Made by a program: the position numbers and the translations under genes. The notes below the pieces were generated by a model. It saw only the letters and a program-made list of their open reading frames with translations, was not told the DNA's origin and searched no databases. A DNA stretch of 64,000 bases from Phlebiopsis flavidoalba (taxonomy: Eukaryota; Basidiomycota; Agaricomycetes; Polyporales; Phanerochaetaceae). Positions 58,400 to 64,000 of the stretch are shown one piece after another. The DNA lies in NCBI GenBank assembly GCA_035772785.1, contig JAOCPU010000035.1:294791-358790 (forward strand). The letters are read 5' to 3'. Position 1 is the stretch's first letter. The number at the start of each line of letters is the position of its first letter.

Positions 58400-59980
58400 G
58401 ACAAGTGGAAAACGTACTTACATCGTGCCTAGCCGTGCGCGTAGTGGTCACGGCTACGGCGGTGCACAGTCGAATGGATAGTGAGCCACGGCCGCGCGGC
58501 GCTCGCAGGTATGTTCCGGTCTTGAGGATGGCGAGAGCGGAGGTGGAGATGAAGGTGAGGCCGTGGCTTAGGCCGTCGGGAGGAGAACATGGCCATGGGC
58601 AAACATGATGGCGTTGAGGAGGACGAGAGCTGGGGTGTGTGCGTCAAAAAAGGGCAGTGCCAGGATGCCGCTACTACGGTGAGGGCCAGGGCGGAGGAGA
58701 GGGTCCAGGGCAGAGGGGGGATGGCGTATGCAGAGCGCAAGCGAAAATATAAAGCGTCGAGGGTTAGAATTGAGGGTTGGGGCTTCTGAGGGAGATGAGG
58801 ACTGGGACGTGTGCGTGTGTCGAAAAGTTGTGCGCGCAGGTGGAAGTGTGTTGAACAGAGGCGTGCGCGCATGGTGTGTGTCGGTCAGGGCTGGGGTCTG
58901 GATATCGAGATGGGCGAGGGCTGAGGTGTGGACCGAGACTCCTGGAAGGCGTCGAGGGGCGCGTGCGTTGAAAAGGGCATGCGCCAAGGGTCAGGGAGTG
59001 TAGTTGAGAAGGACGAGGGGTGTTGAGAACGGCACGTGGCGACATCTCAACGAGGTGTGGGGACGCTGCGCGAGATACAGGGTGCGTGCGAGCGCAAAAT
59101 CGAGAGGAGTACCCTCCGCTCACCAGTGGGGGCTTTGATGGCCATCAAGTATAGGCAGGTGCGGGCGCCAAGCCGAGGGCGAGGGCGAAGACTTGCTGCG
59201 TGAGGTGCGGGCATCGAGGAAAGGCGGGGCCGGCGGGCCGCGAGAAGAAAGAGAGCGAGGATAGCGAGATCAAGAGAATCGAGAGGGCGACTCTACCAGC
59301 GGCATGGTATTTGTTTTGCGACTAGGAAACGTTTGTACATACACGACAGTGTCGTCAAATGGAGGTGTACTCGGAGTGCTCTAATCACTCACCGGATATG
59401 CTGCGGAGCTCGCAGGCTCGTATCATCCTGTCAGGAGGCCGGGTTCGTGTGCCAAGCATACCTCCCCCCGGCCGTCCCCAACGCTCTTGGTAGCGTTTCT
59501 GGTCCTTGTTCGGGGTCTTCGAGGTCGGCTCGCCGGTATGAAGAGGTCCGGTGTGGGCGCGAGTCGGGCACACGGCGATGTTTGAGCTTGGCAGCGCGCG
59601 CAGTTGGGAAAGAGTGGGGAGTTTGGGGAGAGAGATACCATCAGAGGTCTCGTAAGAGACCCCTGTGCGTGTGTGGGACAGCCGTCGTGCTTGCAAACGA
59701 CGTCCGATGGCGGAGGAGCGAAGCCGAACCGTGGGCGCTTCGACCTTAGGTCAATGCACGGCAAGTCCCCGTGCGCTGCGCGCACGACACAAAAACGACG
59801 CGTCGACACATCGAGACTCACCAGATTCGAGTCGAAAGGGGTACTGAGGCTGGTGAACGTTATGTATTCCATGAGCAAAGCAAGAGAAATGTAGGTAACG
59901 GTCTTGGGGAGCCACTGACAAGTCACCGCGCGGTTACAGTGCAAGCGCCCACAGACTTGGCGCATTTTTGTGAAGCATTG
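58400..59980. other. GC-rich island inside the AT-rich block
   Basis: About 1.5 kb with high GC and strong strand bias (G-rich plus strand). The minus-strand frames are Pro/Thr/His/Ser-rich, with loosely repeated phrases such as LFNTRAPRR, LFNTLPPAR, LFDTRTRPS and FSTHAHVP, indicating a degenerate short repeat. A minus-strand frame near 59,920-59,700 (TVTYISLALLMEYITFTSLS) contains a hydrophobic stretch. No family was recognised. It may be gene debris or a captured segment. Confidence 0.4.
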
Positions 59981-59999
59981 GTGTGGTTCTGACAACCTC

Positions 60000-60895
60000 C
60001 CTGCTCTTGTGCACTAACCTCGTGCATTATAGCATCACAGGGAATCTTTGCTTAATCTACACCAATGTCAGTTGCCACATATCCATAGAGCTTGTTGTAT
60101 CAATGTACTTATGCTGTGTGAATAGTAGTGTGTGAATAGTAGTATTGACTTTTACTGAGCAGCCATAGTGATTTCTATTTTGCATACAATAATTGCTTTC
60201 AAGTAACAATGAAGCTCAAGCAAGGGGTCATTTGATCTGGGAGGCTGGGTTGTATATTGATTATCTAGTAACCTAGTGGCACTATGTTATGTGGACACTG
60301 AATACATGCATGAGAGTTAGATATAAGTAATTTAATTGGTAAGTAGACTAATGCATAGTTAGAGAGTAACAAGGCAGTAAATTTCTACAAGATTGTAGAA
60401 TAATAGTATACTGTAGTGTAAGTGGCATTTGAGCCCCTAGATAATACATTGTGAAAGGATTAGCAGATAAAGACTTGATTATCCTCTATTTAATTCTTGA
60501 ATAGGAACCAGATAGCTATTGAGTAGAATAGTTATTAAGCTTGGAGAAAGTGTGAAACAAGCCTTTAACTCTAAAGAAAGCTCTGAAAAGCCACTTATAA
60601 GCCTCAAGATAGTGGAATAATGTTTTAACAGTAAAGAAGCTGACTTTAAGGCACCAATAAGTTGGTCAATAGATAAAGAAACCAATTAGAGCAAAGAAAG
60701 TCACAGATCAACTGATTAATGTCAAAAAAGATAGAAACAAGTGGATTAGTGAGTTAGTCCTCAATAAGTGAGAAAAAAGTACATGAATAGGAGCAAATTA
60801 ATGGATTAGCAATTTAGTGCCATTAGCTATCTGTTTACTCCAAGAAAGTGGCATGTAAAGAAGATTAAGACTAATCTACACTAATTTGGATTTAG
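60000..60895. other. AT-rich repeat-derived DNA, right arm
   Basis: Composition as in 54.3-58.4 kb. Contains recurring GGATTAGTGAGTTAGT / GGATTAGCAATTTAGT phrases similar to GGATTAGTGAATTAGC at about 57,870. No gene is supported. Confidence 0.6.
60115..60142 (+). repeat. 14-bp tandem duplication
   Basis: TGTGTGAATAGTAG occurs twice in a row (60,115-60,128 and 60,129-60,142). Confidence 0.92.
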
Positions 60896-60899
60896 AGAT

Positions 60900-61510
60900 T
60901 CTCTTGATGCCATTCTTCACACATATCCATCTTTCTCCGTAATGTACTTGCAATTCGGGCAAACAGACTCCGCGAAGTCGATTGCGCGCAAACACTGCCG
61001 CCTTCCGGTTCCGCCGCGCGACTACTCGATCGCAACTCCACGACGCGCGGGAAGTTTGCGCTGAAGATACTAAAGGAAACGTTCTCACCGCCGGCATGTG
61101 GGTCTCTCAGCCAATACCTTCTAGTCGCCGACGACATGTGCGAGCCCGGCTTGGCGGTCAAACCGTCGGTGGCGGAAATGAGCGAGGCAATCCATGCTCC
61201 CAACCCTGGCGGCGTGCTTTGGCTTTATCGATTGGGTTACCTACACGCGCTCATGGGAGCCGGGAAACCACACCACGATCGAAGTTGCGGACGCCTTCAA
61301 AATATTTCATCATGGGACCGACTCCGCTTTTACTTCTCGCGAAGAAACCCACATGAACTGGGGTGAATCTCGGCGGAGCATGCCTTGCGGACGACGTCTG
61401 AAGGATTCTACGCCAGTTCGGCATAGCATAATTGACGAGTTCTTGCGTCCATGTGGACGGGGTTTGCCACAGCGTCGCAGCCCTTCTTTGCGTCCCTTAT
61501 GGTAGCTATA
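60900..61510. other. Unassigned coding-looking DNA
   Basis: Composition returns to normal. Plus-strand pieces in different frames (CEPGLAVKPSVAEMSEAIHA, PGGVLWLYRLGYLHALMG, IEVADAFKIFHHGTDSAF) and a minus-strand piece (LFARIASTLRRKMDMC) may be exons. I cannot decide strand or family. Confidence 0.25.
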
Positions 61511-61858
61511 CGCTCCGCGTCTTTCCCAAGCTTGTCAGTGGGGCCCGAACCTGTATAGAGTAACTCCCACGGGAGCATAGTCTTACAGCTGGTCTTTTTG
61601 CTATGCTGGTCGTACGAATTCAAACAGCATATTGTCGGGGAGCAATTGCCGCTGTAAAATATACAGCAGTCCACCATGATTACACCCACTGATGGTTTCC
61701 CTTCGACCCCCTATTGTGTTCCACGCCTTTGGACGTGGTCGCTGCTCTCGATAATGAGGAGTGGGTGCTCCTGCGCTGCCCTGAACCCTGGGCTCATATT
61801 ATCATCTCCTGTATGAAATTCTACGTTTGTCTTCCTCAGTTGCGACTGACTAGTATAT

Positions 61859-62400
61859 CAGGAGTATTCCGTCGCTGACTTGTTGGCGGACACGGTCGCC
61901 CGGCTTCGAGTCTGTATCAGAAAAAATGCTTTTGATGAGGGAGTGCAATCAACGTTACGCAACATCGCTGCCGCCTACATCCTCATGCGCCGTTCAACGG
62001 ATCCCGTGTTAAAGCTCTTTGCAGAGCTGATCATGAACCTCATCTGCCGTCCTGGATATGACTTTCAGCGTGAGATGACCATCTTATCGCAATTTCTGAG
62101 AGCAGTTATTCCGGTGAGATGACATCTCACGCTACGCCCTCGTATACTCAACACCTTTGTGACATACAATGTCAACGTCCTTCAGGGCCTGGTGGATAAC
62201 GTACGCAAGATTCATCTCATGGACGTTCTGCATAATGTACCAGAGCCCGTTACTAGTACGTTCTTTGCACAAGGACTTTGAAATCTGTGTCAAACCCTTC
62301 CCCTTAGTGGAGACCCACCCGAGCCCCAGTCTGTCCAACGCAAATGAAGACGTATCAAAAGCTGGAGAGACATTATGCAACGCTGCTCGCGTAGGTTAAG
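61859..62400 (+). CDS. Unknown protein fragment, alpha-helical
   Basis: The frame from about 61,859 reads EYSVADLLADTVARLRVCIR, then EGVQSTLRNIAAAYILMRRS, DPVLKLFAELIMNLICRPGY and DFQREMTILSQFLRAVIP, ending at a GTGAGA donor (62,113). A later stretch (NVRKIHLMDVLHNVPEPV, near 62,200-62,250) may be the next exon. The amphipathic leucine pattern and lack of low complexity support real coding, but no family is recognised. Confidence 0.3.
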
Positions 62401-62409
62401 GGTTTTGTG

Positions 62410-63340
62410 TACATGTATAGTTGAAAGATTGTATGCCGCGCGTTGATCCGGGAGATTTCATTGGTAACCCTGCCTGCTTTCGGGTAATAGTCAAGCGTCG
62501 AAGAAGGAGTTTACGGCCTTTAGCGCAATTACGTAGAACTCAGCAGAATGAAGAAAAAGAAAGAAAGAGAAAAAAAAACTGGCAGTCCCACATGGTCGGC
62601 GTGGGACGCAATACCGCCATAAGGTACAACGTGTAAACTCCAGCACAAGTCTGAACAAAATTGAGACCCGCGAGGATGTCGTGCCGCTTGCATATAGCCC
62701 TTCAAAGGCACGTAGAGCAGCGCACCAAGACCGATCAGAGTATCTTTTAGACGACGCCTTTGCGTGTCCCGCGCGAATTCCGGGGCTACAATGAGCCAGC
62801 TCGGATAACGCGTCCGCCCTTACACGGTATGTCAAACACGCTTTCTAAAGAAGGCGTCGTAGTGTTCTGGCACTATTCACGTCGGTATCTTGGAGCTGGC
62901 AGATGTCGCATTTGAATGGCGATAGCCCGTTCAAAGGTCTGCGAAGGCCGCATGAAGGACTTACGGCGCAATGCAATACTCAGGAATAGCGGATCTTGCA
63001 GCAAGGCCTGAAGAACTTCGCCGAAAAGACAACGACTGCATTGCGGCATCTCGGTTGCACCGCAAATTCACCTGTCTTACTAAACGATACGGTCGCTCGA
63101 TCTGCACCTTCCTACGAGCATTCGGCATCGCACAACAGGTGAGTAAACTTGCCCTCAACCGTCTCGATGCGCATTTGATCAGCATCCCGAGTCTTGTTAG
63201 CCCTCGCAAGGTAGCTCCATTCGTCCGGAACCGCGAAGTTTGCGAATCTGCCGCCGGAAGCAAAACCGCGCGACGTTCTCTCTCTCTATATATATATTTC
63301 TCATTGATTTAGGAGCGTATAAAGTGTCGCTCGCTATATC
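62410..63340. other. No supported gene
   Basis: Frames on both strands are short or low-complexity, including an A-rich stretch at 62,550-62,580. The TATATATATA run at about 63,286-63,295 lies 80 bases upstream of the BED zinc-finger gene and may serve as its TATA box. Confidence 0.4.
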
Positions 63341-63372
63341 CTGCCTTGACCCATCACACCCACTCGAATATC

Positions 63373-64000
63373 ATGTCGAAACCCAGGAAGAAGGCGGCGG
63401 CGCGCCATAACGCGCTTGATACGTCTTCGTCGCGGGGCTCCTCGCCAACTCCCCAAACTCAACGTCGCTCTACCAGGCCTCCACCGAGCGACCAGTCATC
63501 CCTGTCCGTACTTTCAGAGGCCTCCGACCCTTCTCAAGCAACGCGTGGATCGAGACGTTCGAAGGGAAAGAAAGTGGCGAGTGCGTCGTCTTGTCCCCTC
63601 ACGCTGAATTGGTTTACTAACTTGCGCGCCCTTCTCGCGTATCGATAGCCGATTATTCAGATCGAGAAACCTTTGACCTCGACGACGTAGTTTCAGACCC
63701 GGAGTCTACGGTCGAAACCGTTCCCTCAGGGAGGCCCATCCCCTCAGCGGATGTACCGGCAGTCAATGCGGCCAATACGCCTTCTATCGTGCAAGCAAAG
63801 CGGAAGGCGGTAACCCCAGGTCCAGATGACTCCGTAGCCCCACAAAAGAATACCGAAGACCTCCGTCTTTTCTTTGATCCCCCAACCAAGGCACCCGATC
63901 GAACGAGCTACGACGTGCCTGCAAGCTCTGCGGGACTGCTACGTATAAGGTATCGACAGGTTCGGGAGAACTTACGCAGCCACCTCAAGAAGAAGCACTT
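63373..64000 (+). CDS. BED-type zinc-finger protein, likely hAT-transposase-derived (partial at window edge)
   Basis: The ATG at 63,373 (MSKPRKKAAARHNALDTSSS) starts a Ser/Pro/basic N-terminus. The intron 63,581-63,648 (GTGCGT...TTTACTAAC...GATAG) has a textbook branch point and keeps the frame into TDYSDRETFDLDDVVSDPES. The next parts include TPGPDDSVAPQKNTEDLRLF and FDPPTKAPDRTSY. The zinc finger follows in two frames: CKLCGTATYKVSTGSG in one, NLRSHLKKKH in the other, matching BED C-x2-C...H-x4-H. One-base shifts on each side of the first half are required. BED fingers with this tail stand before hAT transposases and their domesticated relatives; the catalytic part would lie beyond the window. 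Confidence 0.7.

Larger units (their letters stand above)
54300..58400. other. AT-rich, repeat-derived block without genes
   Basis: Base composition falls sharply right after the D-lactate dehydrogenase. The block is dense in TATA/TTTA strings, stop codons and remnants of repeats, and it lacks CpG. Two related inverted-repeat elements and a tandem repeat are listed separately. (TTTA)n runs occur at about 56,480-56,502. Open frames here (such as 54,575-54,871) are low-complexity. Confidence 0.75.

Noticed and set aside
58429..59123. Pro/Ser/Thr-rich minus-strand ORFs as a mucin-like gene
   Set aside because: No start with signal peptide, frames overlap, and repeats are irregular; kept only as a description of the GC-rich island.
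1..64000. CRISPR arrays, operons or ribosome-binding sites
   Set aside because: No regularly spaced repeats, and the intron-rich gene structure is eukaryotic.

Overview
The window looks like nuclear DNA of an agaricomycete (mushroom or polypore type basidiomycete). The reasons are: genes on both strands broken by many short GT-AG introns (about 42-130 nt, several with a TACTAAC-like branch point); families common in Agaricomycetes (a DUF6535 membrane protein and F-box-like proteins opening LPWDVLIE); a fungal type H+-ATPase; a DHA1 drug/polyamine transporter; and transposon relics with CpG-to-TpG/CpA type changes. No tRNA, rRNA, CRISPR or prokaryotic feature was found. All family names come from reading translated segments against remembered families; no search was run.

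Layout. 0-4.3 kb: two poorly preserved minus-strand genes (a membrane/coiled-coil protein and a possible beta-propeller lectin). 4.3-9.8 kb: little that looks coding. 9.8-10.3 kb: small secreted protein SSP1, convergent with a pectin methylesterase (12.0-10.6 kb). 13.5-16.1 kb: DUF6535 protein. 16.6-17.6 kb: conserved hypothetical protein. 18.5-22.2 kb: two tandem F-box-like genes. 24.4-22.5 kb: MFS transporter. 27.1 kb: small secreted protein. 28.3-29.4 kb: possible membrane protein with a WLYG segment. 29.4-35.6 kb: GC-rich DNA with poly-G tracts and no supported gene. 35.8-39.5 kb: plasma-membrane H+-ATPase. 42.2-51.4 kb: a cluster of small secreted protein genes and relics, with a 526 bp TA-flanked inverted-repeat element inside it. 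51.85-54.29 kb: mitochondrial D-lactate dehydrogenase (cytochrome). 54.3-60.9 kb: AT-rich, transposon-derived block holding a GC-rich island at 58.4-59.9 kb. 63.4 kb to the edge: start of a BED zinc-finger gene.

Two themes stand out. First, almost every recognisable gene carries single-base indels, mostly at homopolymers, plus a few large poly-C/poly-G expansions inside conserved codons. This fits an unpolished long-read assembly better than independent decay of every gene, and it limits all gene models here. Second, there is a family of very short secreted proteins (about 40-100 aa). They share core promoter, signal peptide style and exon layout while their mature parts diverge. SSP1 and SSP2 share a 19-base identical 5' UTR element although they lie 34 kb apart. 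This family is the best candidate for something undescribed.

Functionally, the window mixes housekeeping energy and transport genes (H+-ATPase, D-lactate dehydrogenase, MFS pump) with secreted products suited to plant material or host contact (pectin methylesterase, small secreted proteins).
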